Source: Vibrio sp. HDW18 (GTDB taxonomy: Bacteria; Pseudomonadota; Gammaproteobacteria; Enterobacterales; Vibrionaceae). From it: a DNA stretch of 64,000 nucleotides. Numbering within the stretch: the stretch's first letter is position 1; every line of letters starts with the position of its first letter. The translations under genes and the position numbers were made by a program. Below are positions 51,573 to 60,976 of this stretch, piece after piece. The stretch lies in the NCBI RefSeq assembly GCF_011306175.1, contig NZ_CP049913.1, forward strand, positions 1,550,001 to 1,614,000. Reading direction: 5' to 3'. The notes beneath the pieces are model-generated. The model had not been told where the DNA came from, ran no database searches, and saw only the letters and a list, made by a program, of their open reading frames with translations.

Positions 51573-52955
51573 TTGAACACCAACTCTTTTGCGGCTTTGA
51601 ACCTGAAGCCTGAATTACTCGCGAACCTTGAAACGATGGGGTTTGCCACAATGACTCCGATTCAGGCGCAATCTCTTCCCGCAATCCTCAATCAACAGGA
51701 TGTGATTGGTCAAGGTAAAACGGGCTCGGGCAAAACGGCTGCCTTTGGTCTTGGGGTATTGTCTAATCTCAATGTAAAACGCTTTCGGGTGCAAGCCTTA
51801 GTGTTGTGTCCAACTCGTGAACTTGCCGATCAAGTGGCGACCGATATTCGAACCTTAGGTCGCACCATCCACAATATTAAAGTGTTGACTTTGTGCGGCG
51901 GGATGCCGATGGGGCCACAGATTGGCTCGTTGGAACATGGCGCGCATATTTTGGTTGGCACACCAGGGCGTATTTTGGATCACCTGAGTAAAGATCGTAT
52001 CGATCTTAGCGAACTCAACACGCTGGTGCTGGATGAAGCGGATCGCATGTTGGAAATGGGCTTCCAAGAAGCGTTAGAAGCGATTGTGGCTGCAGCACCT
52101 ACTGATCGCCAAACCTTGCTGTTTAGCGCTACTTTCCCTGCCAGCATTGAGAAAATTGCGCAAAATGTTACCCGTAATGCAACGATGATCCAAGTCGCCG
52201 CCACTCATGATACCTCAACCATTCGCCAATATTTTTATAAGGTGGATGGCAGCGAGGCGCGTGATCAAGCGCTTGAAACGCTGTTGTTACATCATCAACC
52301 TAGCTCAGCGGTGGTTTTTTGTAATACCAAGCGAGAAGTGCAAAATGTCGCCGATACCTTGCATCAAGCCGGCTTTAGTGTGATTGAATTGCACGGTGAC
52401 TTAGAGCAGCGTGAGCGCGACCAAGCGTTAGTCCAATTTGCCAATAAGAGCATCTCGATTTTGGTGGCGACCGATGTGGCTGCGCGTGGCTTGGATGTGG
52501 ATAACCTTGATGCGGTATTTAACTACGATTTATCACGCGATCCTGAGGTGCATGTGCACCGTATCGGTCGTACAGGCCGAGCTGGCAGCAAAGGTTTAGC
52601 ATTTAGCTTTTTTAGCGATAACGAAAGCTATCGTGTAGCACAAATTGATGAATACATGGATATCGCGATTGAACCGGCCACCTTGCCACAGCCGGCCGCT
52701 GGCGCGCGTCCATATTTGTCGAACATGATCACGATTCAGATTGATGGTGGTAAAAAAGACAAAGTTCGTCCCGGTGATATTCTCGGGGCATTGACCAGTG
52801 ATGGTGAGCTGACGGCGGCGCAGATCGGCAAGATCAACCTCTTCCCGATGCGTGCTTATGTGGCGGTGGATAAAAAAGTGGTGCACAAAGCCCTCAACAA
52901 AATCGCCAACGGTAAGATGAAAGGACGCCAGTTCCGCGCTCGTTTACTCAAATAA
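51573..52955 (+). CDS. dbpA: ATP-dependent RNA helicase DbpA
   Basis: DEAD-box helicase of 460 residues that is stimulated by helix 92 of 23S rRNA. Q motif FATMTPIQAQSLPAIL, Walker A GQGKTGSGKTAAFG, DEADRMLEMGF, SAT in LFSATFP, and HRIGRTGRAG. The C-terminal 75 residues form the rRNA-binding RRM (MITIQIDGGKKDKVRPGDILGALT) that marks DbpA. The start is a TTG at 51573 with AAGGAT ahead; the first ATG in frame lies inside the Q-motif region. A 10-bp hairpin (CTCAGCCATA/TATGGCTGAG, 52970-52995) without a T run follows the gene. Confidence 0.95.
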   Translation: MNTNSFAALNLKPELLANLETMGFATMTPIQAQSLPAILNQQDVIGQGKTGSGKTAAFGLGVLSNLNVKRFRVQALVLCPTRELADQVATDIRTLGRTIHNIKVLTLCGGMPMGPQIGSLEHGAHILVGTPGRILDHLSKDRIDLSELNTLVLDEADRMLEMGFQEALEAIVAAAPTDRQTLLFSATFPASIEKIAQNVTRNATMIQVAATHDTSTIRQYFYKVDGSEARDQALETLLLHHQPSSAVVFCNTKREVQNVADTLHQAGFSVIELHGDLEQRERDQALVQFANKSISILVATDVAARGLDVDNLDAVFNYDLSRDPEVHVHRIGRTGRAGSKGLAFSFFSDNESYRVAQIDEYMDIAIEPATLPQPAAGARPYLSNMITIQIDGGKKDKVRPGDILGALTSDGELTAAQIGKINLFPMRAYVAVDKKVVHKALNKIANGKMKGRQFRARLLK

Positions 52956-53161
52956 TCCCATGATGTTTGCTCAGCCATACATCGCTATGGCTGAGACTCC
53001 ATAATGTGGATCCCAATCCGCAGCACTGTGACATCGCAGCGCTGCGTGATCCACTTAGCCAATCCGACCTTGCTGTACCTCTCCGACCTTTGCCAGTTAT
53101 GCACTTACGCTGCTAAACCTTACACACTCCTATATCAGTTTTTGGAATAAAGAATGAAATT

Positions 53162-53236
53162 ATAGAATTTCAGGTAATAATCAGAACTGCGCATAATGCC
53201 TGCAACAAACCCCATAGGATTTCAGGTAATAAGCAG
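53162..53236 (+). repeat. Pair of 23-base direct repeats ahead of the SUMT gene
   Basis: ATAGAATTTCAGGTAATAA-TCAG at 53162-53184 and ATAGGATTTCAGGTAATAA-GCAG at 53214-53236, 21 of 23 bases identical, 52 bases apart. The second copy ends at the ribosome site of the SUMT gene. Could be CysB binding sites or a short duplication. Confidence 0.75.
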
Positions 53237-53246
53237 GAGCTCGATT

Positions 53247-54113
53247 ATGTCGCAGGATGCGCTAGCCACTTTTGGTCAATCCCCTCGTTTTTCGGTAGTC
53301 GAAGGCTCCAGTTATCTGCGTGCGGCCCGTAGTCAACTGCCAGCAGGCGAAGTTGCGTTAGTTGGCGCAGGTCCGGGCGATCCTGAGCTGCTGACCGTGA
53401 AAGCACTCAGCTATCTGCAGCAAGCGGACGTGGTGCTGTATGACCACTTAGTTTCCGAACCCATCATGGCGCTTATCCCAAGTACGACCATTTTAGTCTG
53501 CGTTGGCAAACGTGCCGGTCATCACAGTGTGCCACAAGCGAAAACTAATCAATTGTTGGTCGATTTTTCTCGGCAAGGTTATCGCGTGGTGCGGCTTAAA
53601 GGGGGGGATCCTTTTATGTTTGGCCGTGGTGGTGAAGAGCTCGAAGTGCTGTTTGAGGCTGGTGTCAAATTTCAAGTTGTGCCCGGCATTACTGCTGCCG
53701 CCGGAGCCACCGCGTATGCCGGTATTCCATTGACGCACCGCGATTATGCGCAGTCTGCGCTCTTTGTGACTGGGCATTTACAGGCACAAGCCGAAGCATT
53801 GGATTGGTCAACCTTGGCGCGTAGCCAGCAAACTTTAGTCATCTACATGGGGCTTGGCAACGCAAGCATGATTAGTGAGCAATTACAGCTGCATGGTCGC
53901 CAAGCCAGCACTCCCATCGCCATCATCGAACGTGGCACGCAAACTACGCAGCAAGTGCAAATTGGTACGTTACACAACTTGCCGAGTTTGGCGGCCAGTG
54001 CGGCGGCTCCCGCGCTGATTGTGGTCGGTGAGGTAGTGGCGCTGGCGACTAAGCTGCACTGGTTTGGTTCTTGCGCTACGCCAATCTCGCGTGAGGCCGC
54101 GCAATTCGCTTAA
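53247..54113 (+). CDS. cobA: Uroporphyrinogen-III C-methyltransferase (SUMT)
   Basis: Single-domain SUMT of 288 residues making precorrin-2 for siroheme, the cofactor of sulfite reductase. Lacks the dehydrogenase/ferrochelatase domain of CysG. Motifs: [19 protein letters not shown], the P-loop-like [17 protein letters not shown], and [23 protein letters not shown]. An N-terminal extension of about 30 residues ([19 protein letters not shown]) precedes the fold. ATG 53247 has AGGAG upstream. Placed before cysDNC, it supports assimilatory sulfate reduction. Confidence 0.93.
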   Translation: MSQDALATFGQSPRFSVVEGSSYLRAARSQLPAGEVALVGAGPGDPELLTVKALSYLQQADVVLYDHLVSEPIMALIPSTTILVCVGKRAGHHSVPQAKTNQLLVDFSRQGYRVVRLKGGDPFMFGRGGEELEVLFEAGVKFQVVPGITAAAGATAYAGIPLTHRDYAQSALFVTGHLQAQAEALDWSTLARSQQTLVIYMGLGNASMISEQLQLHGRQASTPIAIIERGTQTTQQVQIGTLHNLPSLAASAAAPALIVVGEVVALATKLHWFGSCATPISREAAQFA

Positions 54114-54168
54114 TGGTCAATCGGCTTAGTAGTGAAGTGGTTTCAGTCGCAAACAAGGAAGAGACAAT

Positions 54169-55077
54169 ATGGTTCAACAAGCTTTAACCCATTTACAACA
54201 GTTGGAAGCGGAAAGCATTCATATTATTCGTGAAGTGGCGGCTGAGTTTGCCAATCCGGTGATGATGTATTCGATTGGTAAGGACTCCTCGGTAATGCTG
54301 CATTTGGCGCGTAAAGCGTTTTATCCCGGCAAAATTCCCTTTCCTTTGTTGCATGTTGATACCGACTGGAAGTTTCGCGACATGATCACATTTCGCGATG
54401 CGACCGCTAAAAAATATGGTTTTGAACTGCTGGTACATAAAAATCCACAAGGATTAGCCGCGGGGATTAACCCGTTTGTGCACGGTTCGGCCAAGCATAC
54501 CGACATTATGAAAACCCAAGCTTTGAAGCAAGCGCTTAACAAGTATGGTTTTGATGCCACTTTTGGTGGTGCGCGGCGAGATGAAGAAAAATCGCGAGCG
54601 AAAGAGCGAGTCTATTCATTTCGCGATAAAAACCATACTTGGGATCCGAAAAATCAGCGTCCAGAGCTATGGCGAACCTATAACGGCCAGATCAACAAAG
54701 GCGAAAGCATACGGGTGTTTCCACTCTCTAACTGGACCGAGCTGGATATTTGGCAATACATCTATCTCGAACAGATCGAGATTGTACCGCTGTATCTGGC
54801 GGCAGTGCGCCCTGTGGTCGAGCGAGATGGCATGTTGATCATGGTTGATGATCAGCGGATGACCCTGCGTGATGGTGAGCAGATTGAGCACAAAAGCGTG
54901 CGTTTTCGCACCTTAGGTTGCTATCCATTGACCGGCGCCATTGAGTCGCACGCCAGTAGCCTGACCGAAATTATTGAAGAGATGCTGGTGGCGACCTCAA
55001 GTGAACGGCAAGGCCGCGCGATCGACCACGATCAGTCGGGATCAATGGAACTGAAAAAACGGCAAGGTTATTTCTAA
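54169..55077 (+). CDS. cysD: Sulfate adenylyltransferase subunit 2
   Basis: Catalytic ATP-PPi hydrolase-fold subunit (302 residues) that makes adenosine 5'-phosphosulfate from sulfate and ATP, driven by CysN. PP-loop [17 protein letters not shown] (residues 36-52), then [16 protein letters not shown] and the conserved [17 protein letters not shown], ending KKRQGYF. Start of the cysDNC operon; cysN follows 17 bases later. Confidence 0.98.
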   Translation: MVQQALTHLQQLEAESIHIIREVAAEFANPVMMYSIGKDSSVMLHLARKAFYPGKIPFPLLHVDTDWKFRDMITFRDATAKKYGFELLVHKNPQGLAAGINPFVHGSAKHTDIMKTQALKQALNKYGFDATFGGARRDEEKSRAKERVYSFRDKNHTWDPKNQRPELWRTYNGQINKGESIRVFPLSNWTELDIWQYIYLEQIEIVPLYLAAVRPVVERDGMLIMVDDQRMTLRDGEQIEHKSVRFRTLGCYPLTGAIESHASSLTEIIEEMLVATSSERQGRAIDHDQSGSMELKKRQGYF

Positions 55078-55094
55078 GCATCGCAGGAAAGCGT

Positions 55095-56528
55095 ATGAAT
55101 AATGCAATCAAACAGCAGCTCGCTGAGCTTGGTATTGAAGCTTACCTCAAGCAGCATCAACACAAATCGTTACTGAGATTGTTAACCTGTGGTTCGGTCG
55201 ATGATGGCAAAAGCACTCTGATCGGCCGTCTGCTGCATGACACTAAACAGATCTATCAAGATCAGTTGGCTGCGGTGCATCACGATAGCCAACGGGTCGG
55301 CACCACAGGTCAGCGTCCAGATTTAGCCTTGCTGGTGGATGGCTTACAAGCCGAACGTGAACAAGGCATCACCATTGATGTGGCCTACCGCTATTTTTCA
55401 ACCGAGCGCCGCAAATTTATCATTGCCGATACACCGGGGCATGAGCAGTACACGCGCAATATGGCGACTGGTGCATCCAACTGCGATCTGGCGGTGATCT
55501 TGATTGATGCGCGTAAAGGGGTGCTGGATCAAACCCGTCGCCATTCATTTATCGCTCATTTACTGGGTTTACGGCATTTTGTGGTGGCGGTGAACAAGAT
55601 GGATCTGGTCGATTACTCTGCATCGCGTTTTGAGCAGATCCGCGCTGAATATCTACAATTTGCTGAGCATCTACAAGGTGATATTGATATTCAGATCATC
55701 CCGATCTCAGCCTTAGAAGGCGATAACGTGGTGGAACCAAGCCGCGTCATGGATTGGTATCAAGGTCCATCACTGTTGGGATTGCTGGAACAAGTGAATA
55801 TAGATCGCGACAAGAGCGGGGCGGAATTTCGCTTTCCGGTGCAGTATGTCAATCGTCCCCATCTCGATTTTCGGGGTTTTTCCGGCACTATCGCCGCTGG
55901 AGTGATCAAGGTTGGCGATAAGATCAAAGTATTGCCATCGGGAAAAACCTCGCAGGTGACCCGGATTGTCACCTTTGATGGTGAGTTGTTGCAAGCCCAA
56001 GCTGGATTGGCGGTCACGCTAACCTTAGCCGACGAAATTGACATCAGCCGTGGCGATTTACTGGTGCAGGAAAATTCAGCGCTTGAGAGCACCCATCATC
56101 TGTTGGCCGATGTGGTGTGGATGACCGAACAAGCATTGCAAATCGGTCGTGATTACGACATTAAAATTGCCGGTAAAAAGACGGTCGGCCAACTACAAGC
56201 GCTGCACCATCAGTACGATATTAATAATCTATCCACTTATCCGGCTGAAAGTTTACCGCTTAACGGGATTGGTTTATGTGAGTGGACGTTTACCCAACCC
56301 GTCGCGATTGATCACTATCTGGCTTGTGCCGATACCGGCGGTTTCATCATCATCGATCGCCTAACCAATGTCACGGTCGGTGCGGGCTTGGTGCGTGAGA
56401 GCGTGCAGCATCGGCCAGCGCAAGCGACGCCATTTTCCAGCTTTGAGGTCGAACTCAATGCATTAGTACGTAAACATTTTCCGCATTGGCAAGCTATCGA
56501 TGTTAGTCGTTTAGGGCAAAGTGAGTGA
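55095..56528 (+). CDS. cysN: Sulfate adenylyltransferase subunit 1 (GTPase)
   Basis: GTPase of 477 residues, EF-Tu-like, whose hydrolysis drives CysD. G1 [18 protein letters not shown]3 [10 protein letters not shown]4 NKMD, G5 region SALEGDN, then two beta-barrel domains. Unlike NodQ-type proteins it has no fused CysC. cysC starts seven bases after the stop. Confidence 0.97.
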   Translation: MNNAIKQQLAELGIEAYLKQHQHKSLLRLLTCGSVDDGKSTLIGRLLHDTKQIYQDQLAAVHHDSQRVGTTGQRPDLALLVDGLQAEREQGITIDVAYRYFSTERRKFIIADTPGHEQYTRNMATGASNCDLAVILIDARKGVLDQTRRHSFIAHLLGLRHFVVAVNKMDLVDYSASRFEQIRAEYLQFAEHLQGDIDIQIIPISALEGDNVVEPSRVMDWYQGPSLLGLLEQVNIDRDKSGAEFRFPVQYVNRPHLDFRGFSGTIAAGVIKVGDKIKVLPSGKTSQVTRIVTFDGELLQAQAGLAVTLTLADEIDISRGDLLVQENSALESTHHLLADVVWMTEQALQIGRDYDIKIAGKKTVGQLQALHHQYDINNLSTYPAESLPLNGIGLCEWTFTQPVAIDHYLACADTGGFIIIDRLTNVTVGAGLVRESVQHRPAQATPFSSFEVELNALVRKHFPHWQAIDVSRLGQSE

Positions 56529-56535
56529 GGATCGT

Positions 56536-57192
56536 ATGACAGTTCAAGCAGAGAATATGCGTGATCAGCGATGGGAGCGTCAGCCCAATATCGTGTGGCA
56601 TTCTCATCGTGTGGATAAAACGCAACGTGCCACGCTCAAACAGCAGCGTCCAGCGGTACTTTGGTTTACTGGGTTATCTGGCGCGGGGAAGTCGAGCGTG
56701 GCGGGGGCTTTGGAATATCGCTTAGCCGAGCTTGGTTATCACACCTATTTGTTGGATGGTGATAATGTTCGTCACGGTTTATGCAGTGATCTCGGTTTTT
56801 CAGCGCAAGATCGGCGCGAGAATATCCGACGAATTGGCGAATTGGCCAAATTGATGGCGGATGCGGGGTTGATTGTGCTGACTGCGTTTATTTCGCCCTA
56901 TCGTGCTGAGCGACAGATGGTGCGTGATTTGTTGCCTAGCGGTGAATTTATTGAGGTGTATGTCAATACGCCGCTGGCAGTGTGTGAGGCGCGCGATGCG
57001 AAAGGTTTGTATCAAAAAGCCCGTGCTGGGGAAATTCGGCACTTCACTGGGATTGATTCCGAGTACCAAGCGCCACTCGATCCTGAGATTGATCTAATGG
57101 CCGCAGAAAAAAGCATCGAAGCGTTAGTTGAGCAATGTCTCACCGAGTTGAGCCTGCGCGGCATTATCTCCCACAATGATGTTACTGGCTGA
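56536..57192 (+). CDS. cysC: Adenylylsulfate kinase
   Basis: Phosphorylates APS to PAPS; 218 residues. P-loop [33 protein letters not shown] for APS binding, and the lid [19 protein letters not shown] 56536 has GAGGAT upstream; a longer frame overlaps cysN. In several vibrios an anion permease gene lies between cysN and cysC; here they adjoin. Confidence 0.97.
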   Translation: MTVQAENMRDQRWERQPNIVWHSHRVDKTQRATLKQQRPAVLWFTGLSGAGKSSVAGALEYRLAELGYHTYLLDGDNVRHGLCSDLGFSAQDRRENIRRIGELAKLMADAGLIVLTAFISPYRAERQMVRDLLPSGEFIEVYVNTPLAVCEARDAKGLYQKARAGEIRHFTGIDSEYQAPLDPEIDLMAAEKSIEALVEQCLTELSLRGIISHNDVTG

Positions 57193-57255
57193 GTGAATGC
57201 GCCAAACAGGATGGCGTGTTCGTTGATGTGCAAGCCATTTTTCAGTTATGTGTGG

Positions 57256-58152
57256 TCATACCGCATGATGCATTGAGTTGCTGACTTCTGTTTGCAGCGT
57301 GAATTTCTGATTCAGTAACGCGATCAACTGATCGTAGTAAGTCTGGTTAAACTTATTGCCGAGTAAGCGACATAGTTCATTACCCGTCGGGCTGAAGCGA
57401 TAATAGATCAGGCGTACCGCTTTGCTATGGGGCTGTAACTGAAGGTGTTTACCTTGATAGTTGAGTAGGAGTGGCGGATCGGTTTCAATCTCACCGGACT
57501 CTAATTCAGTCGCGTGCAGTAGCCCAAGTTCAATCAGTACTAATAAACTGGAGTAGGGCAACTGATGGCTACCGATATTGATGGTTTGAGTGGTGATGCG
57601 TTTCGCGAAACTGAGCAGGCTATGCTGGGCTTTGTAGCCAATCAGCAATTTTAAGCTGCTACTCGCGCCAAAGCTGCAGGCTAAGCTCGCGGCACGCTGC
57701 AGAATTTGCGCCTCTTTCGGGGTCATAGTTTGCAGAACTTTGAGCGCTTTCATTGAGGTAAAACCAGGGTTGGTGACCTCGCGTTTTAGCACTTGTGCCC
57801 ACAACTGCTGCATTGCGCGGCTGTGAATATCTTGTGCCATGTCAAAAAAACGGTATAGCCAGTCAGGATCTGGGTCGCCGGAGCTTTCATTGCGGCAAGA
57901 GCTGTGAGCCAGTTTAATGATCTGCTCTAAGTTTTTTTGGCGCAGTTCTTTATGGCGACGTTCACGCTGTATCGCCCGCTCTAACAGGCTAGTTTTCGGT
58001 GTTTCGCTCAGTAATAGGCTATCTAAACCATGCTGACGGGCGATGCCTAAGATCCGACTGGCGCTGTCTTTAAGATGCTGGGATTGTGTGCGTTGCTCTT
58101 GGTTGTGTGGCGTGTCATGCTCGATCACAACTGGCGTAGGATTGTCTGCCAT
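57256..58152 (-). CDS. TIGR03899/DUF2806-like protein of unknown function
   Basis: 298 residues without signal peptide or clear membrane span. I recognise the layout of the Vibrio family called TIGR03899: a charged helical N-terminus (ERAIQRERRHKELRQKNLEQIIKLA), the phrase DPDPDWLYRFFDMAQDIHSRAMQQLWAQVL and TPKEAQILQRAASL, a part shared with DUF2806 proteins. The C-terminal half looks like a winged-helix-type fold (PYSSLLVLIELGLLHATELE). Function unknown. Lies 197 bases downstream of the zinc operon on the same strand, and converges with cysC. Could be a separate gene. Confidence 0.7.
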   Translation of the reverse strand: MADNPTPVVIEHDTPHNQEQRTQSQHLKDSASRILGIARQHGLDSLLLSETPKTSLLERAIQRERRHKELRQKNLEQIIKLAHSSCRNESSGDPDPDWLYRFFDMAQDIHSRAMQQLWAQVLKREVTNPGFTSMKALKVLQTMTPKEAQILQRAASLACSFGASSSLKLLIGYKAQHSLLSFAKRITTQTINIGSHQLPYSSLLVLIELGLLHATELESGEIETDPPLLLNYQGKHLQLQPHSKAVRLIYYRFSPTGNELCRLLGNKFNQTYYDQLIALLNQKFTLQTEVSNSMHHAV

Positions 58153-58349
58153 GTGCTACCTGAAAATCTCTGCTACGGGGTGGACGTCGAGTGTAAAATT
58201 TACTCTGTTCACCGCTTGCCAGCCAGTGAAACTCTTGGATTTAGCGCATAATTTTGCGCTCTGATCGCAAAAGTGGTGACGGAGAAAGCTGCGGCAGGTT
58301 CGAGTGCGGGGATGTCAGCCTCCCAACGTTGAGCCGAGAGGCTTAATAC

Positions 58350-58871
58350 TTACATATCGTCGTATTCGGCGATGTCCGTGCCAATTAGGGTATAGGCGGT
58401 TTCGGCCAGATCATGACTGAGTGATTCGGTTTTCAATTCGCCAATCACATAAATCACATCCCACAGCTCTTGGATTGGAGCGCCTTTAGGAAACTTGACG
58501 TAAATAATCTGGTTAGGTGGCGGTGGTGGCACGTGAATACATGCACCAAAGTAAGGCACCAATAAAAACTCGGTGACCTTTTTATCATCGCCTTCAAGCG
58601 GGATCACAAAGCCGGGGATTTTGACCCGACTGCCGTTCAGCTCCTTACGGACAGTGCCAATCTGTTGCTGCTTGGCTGGTTCATTACCGTTATGATCCGG
58701 CATCGGCATACCTTGTTGATCAAACAAGTTGCGCTCATTCTCTGGAATGAGATCGAGCCAGTCGAGTTGTAACACATCCTGCTCACTGGCAGTGGTGTCT
58801 TGATTAGCCAATAGTGGCGTTGAGAACAGCGGCGCCATGATGAGGCTCGCTATCAACATAAAACGTTTCAT
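58350..58871 (-). CDS. DUF3299 periplasmic protein of the zinc operon
   Basis: 173 residues with a signal peptide cleaved after LLA (about residue 22). The DUF3299 core includes VKIPGFVIPLEGDDKKVTEFLLVPYFGACIHVPPPPPNQI, with one Cys and a His that could bind metal, followed by PIQELWDVIYVIG. AAGGAAG precedes the ATG. Transcribed downstream of the permease gene in the zrg operon; probably zrgD, but I am not sure of the lettering. Confidence 0.85.
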   Translation of the reverse strand: MKRFMLIASLIMAPLFSTPLLANQDTTASEQDVLQLDWLDLIPENERNLFDQQGMPMPDHNGNEPAKQQQIGTVRKELNGSRVKIPGFVIPLEGDDKKVTEFLLVPYFGACIHVPPPPPNQIIYVKFPKGAPIQELWDVIYVIGELKTESLSHDLAETAYTLIGTDIAEYDDM

Positions 58872-58923
58872 CGAATGCTTCCTTGTGATCCTTCTCGTTG
58901 TGAGTCAGTCACCTATTTTATTC

Positions 58924-60183
58924 CTATAAGCGAATGGTCATGCCATCACTGAGCGATTGTCGATAAGCGCGCAGTGCGGGAATAAACCCAATCATTATAC
59001 CTGCCAGTTGTACGCAGCCGAGCAACTGCCATTCATAAGCGGTTAACCCAGCTAGCGCAATTTGAATGCCGTACTGGCTTGCAATCAGTGGCGCGGCGAG
59101 CGCCAGTAGCAGATAAAGCACACTCACGCCAAGCAGGATGCCCACGAGTGTCAGTACACTTGCTTCGCTGACCAGCAAAGCAAACACATGCTGTGGCCTT
59201 GCGCCCATTGTACGTAAGATCGACATCTCTCTGCGCCGCTCTTGTAAGCTGGTCAGCAAGCTACTGAGCATACCGAGCAACCCTGCTATCACCACAAAAA
59301 TGGAGACGGCCATCAGTGCTTGCTCAGCGACGGACATCATACCCCACAACTCATGTAGTGCGACGCCCGGCATAATAGCGCTGAGCGGCTCGTACGGATA
59401 GCTATTGATCTGGCGTTGCAAGGCAAAAATTTGGATTTTCGATTTGACCCCTAGCAACATAGCGGTGATCTGTTTCGGGGTAAAATCGCGCTGCGCCAGT
59501 TGTTCGGCACTGCTGTGCTGACCAAGGTTGGCCCCTGATTCCCATCCGACATGGATCGCCTCTATCGCTTCTAAGGAAACATGCACCGTTTTATCGACTG
59601 GTGTGCCCGTAGGTGCCAAAATGCCGACCACAGTAAAGGGCTGGTTATCGTGGCGGCTAAAGCCGACATCGCTGATCCCGTGGGCGATGATCATTGGGCT
59701 GCCAATCTGATAGCCGAGCGATTTTGCTACATCGGAACCAATGACGGCTTCAAAGAGGCGATTAAATTCAGTGCCTTGTAAGAAAGTAAGTGGTTGCTTA
59801 CTACCATAGCGGTAGTGCTCAAAATAGCTATGGTTAGTGCCAAGGACGCGAAATCCTTTATGTGAATCTCCCAAAGAGATCGGGATGGTCCATTTTACCG
59901 CCGGATGCTGGCTAAATTCTTGATAACTGTGCCAATCAATATTGTTGGTGGCATTGCCAATTCGAAATACTGAATAGAGCAGTAAATTGACCTGACCAGA
60001 GCGCCCGCCAACGATGAGATCCGTACCGGCAATGGTGTTGGCAAAGCTCTGCTTGGCTTGAGTGCGGATCCGCTCCACCCCGAGCAGCAATACCACGGCG
60101 ATCGAGACGGTTAATACAGTTAATAGTGCGCTGGCTTTGCGGTTGAGTAGGCTTTTCCATGCCAAATTCAGGATAACTTTCAT
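58924..60183 (-). CDS. zrgC: Zinc-operon ABC permease (MacB/FtsX family)
   Basis: Inner-membrane protein of 419 residues. One span near residue 16-36 (ASALLTVLTVSIAVVLLLGVE), a large periplasmic domain (about 45-275), then three spans including VSIFVVIAGLLGMLSSLLTSLQERRREMSILRTMGARP, which holds the FtsX coupling loop. Start ATG 60183 overlaps the zrgB stop (ATGA) and has a GGAGG site; an upstream in-frame start is less likely. Together with ZrgB forms a LolCDE/MacB-like pair thought to be needed for zinc acquisition through ZrgA. Confidence 0.85.
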   Translation of the reverse strand: MKVILNLAWKSLLNRKASALLTVLTVSIAVVLLLGVERIRTQAKQSFANTIAGTDLIVGGRSGQVNLLLYSVFRIGNATNNIDWHSYQEFSQHPAVKWTIPISLGDSHKGFRVLGTNHSYFEHYRYGSKQPLTFLQGTEFNRLFEAVIGSDVAKSLGYQIGSPMIIAHGISDVGFSRHDNQPFTVVGILAPTGTPVDKTVHVSLEAIEAIHVGWESGANLGQHSSAEQLAQRDFTPKQITAMLLGVKSKIQIFALQRQINSYPYEPLSAIMPGVALHELWGMMSVAEQALMAVSIFVVIAGLLGMLSSLLTSLQERRREMSILRTMGARPQHVFALLVSEASVLTLVGILLGVSVLYLLLALAAPLIASQYGIQIALAGLTAYEWQLLGCVQLAGIMIGFIPALRAYRQSLSDGMTIRL

Positions 60184-60896
60184 TGCCAACCTCCTGCACG
60201 ATTGAGGGTGGGTAAGTGGACACTTCGCTCAAAAAGCTTTTCTAGTGTTGGGTCATGGCTAACAAACACTAAAGTGGAACCAACGCGCTCGGCTTCTTCA
60301 CGCAGCAGTGCAATAAAAGCTTCGCGATTATCGTGATCCAGCGCTGATGTCGGTTCATCGGCGATGATGAGTTGTGGCTCACCGATCAGCGCTCGCGCAG
60401 CGGCGACGCGTTGCTGCTGGCCGATACTGAGTTCTGTCACCGGCTTATTGAGTAAAGCGCTTGGCAGATGCAATCTTTCGAGTAGCGATTGGGCTTGGTG
60501 CACCAAAGGGCCGTTGACTTGTTGTCTGCGCAGAGCGGAAAAGTGGCATGGTAAGGTCACGTTATCTAACACCGACAGATAAGGCAGTAGATTAAATTGT
60601 TGGAAAATATAGCCTATATGGTCGGCGCGGAAGCGATCGCGCTGACTGGCACTCAAGCGGCTTAAGTCACTGCCAAGTAAAGATACGACACCTTGTGTTG
60701 CAGTGTTAATGCCGGTTAAAAGGCTCAGTAAGGTGGACTTGCCGCAGCCACTTGGGCCTTTGACAAACAGGTGTTCACCCCGAGCTATCTGTAAATGGGC
60801 AATATCCAAGGTGGGGGTGCTGGCTCCCGGCCAACAGAACACCACATCATTTAACTCAATCACGGATGAAGTAGGATCAGAATGGTGAGCAGGCAT
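60180..60896 (-). CDS. zrgB: Zinc-operon ABC transporter ATPase (LolD-like)
   Basis: 238 residues. Walker A GPSGCGKSTLL, Q-loop YIFQQFNLLPYLSVLDNV, signature LSIGQQQRVAAARAL, Walker B LIIADEPTSALD and H-loop VFVSHD. Energises the ZrgC permease, with which it overlaps by four bases. Follows zrgA after an 80-base gap that contains a hairpin. Confidence 0.88.
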   Translation of the reverse strand: MPAHHSDPTSSVIELNDVVFCWPGASTPTLDIAHLQIARGEHLFVKGPSGCGKSTLLSLLTGINTATQGVVSLLGSDLSRLSASQRDRFRADHIGYIFQQFNLLPYLSVLDNVTLPCHFSALRRQQVNGPLVHQAQSLLERLHLPSALLNKPVTELSIGQQQRVAAARALIGEPQLIIADEPTSALDHDNREAFIALLREEAERVGSTLVFVSHDPTLEKLFERSVHLPTLNRAGGWQ

Positions 60897-60940
60897 AATG
60901 GCTCCTCATGTGTACAGGGAAATCAAAGCATCTCCAATAA

Positions 60941-60965
60941 GGGATAGGTGAGAGTCACCCATCCC
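60941..60965 (-). other. Hairpin between zrgA and zrgB
   Basis: GGGAT-A-GGTGA / TCACC-C-ATCCC with a 3-base loop, ten paired bases. No T run follows on the minus strand, so it is more likely an RNA stabiliser or processing site than a terminator; it may hold zrgA mRNA above the downstream genes. Confidence 0.6.
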
Positions 60966-60976
60966 GAGCGCTGGAA

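Noticed and set aside
52970..52995. 10-bp hairpin after dbpA as a terminator
   Set aside because: Strong stem but no T run; mentioned with dbpA only.
57200..57216. CGCCA/TGGCG hairpin between cysC and the TIGR03899-like gene as a terminator
   Set aside because: Only five base pairs and no T run in either direction.
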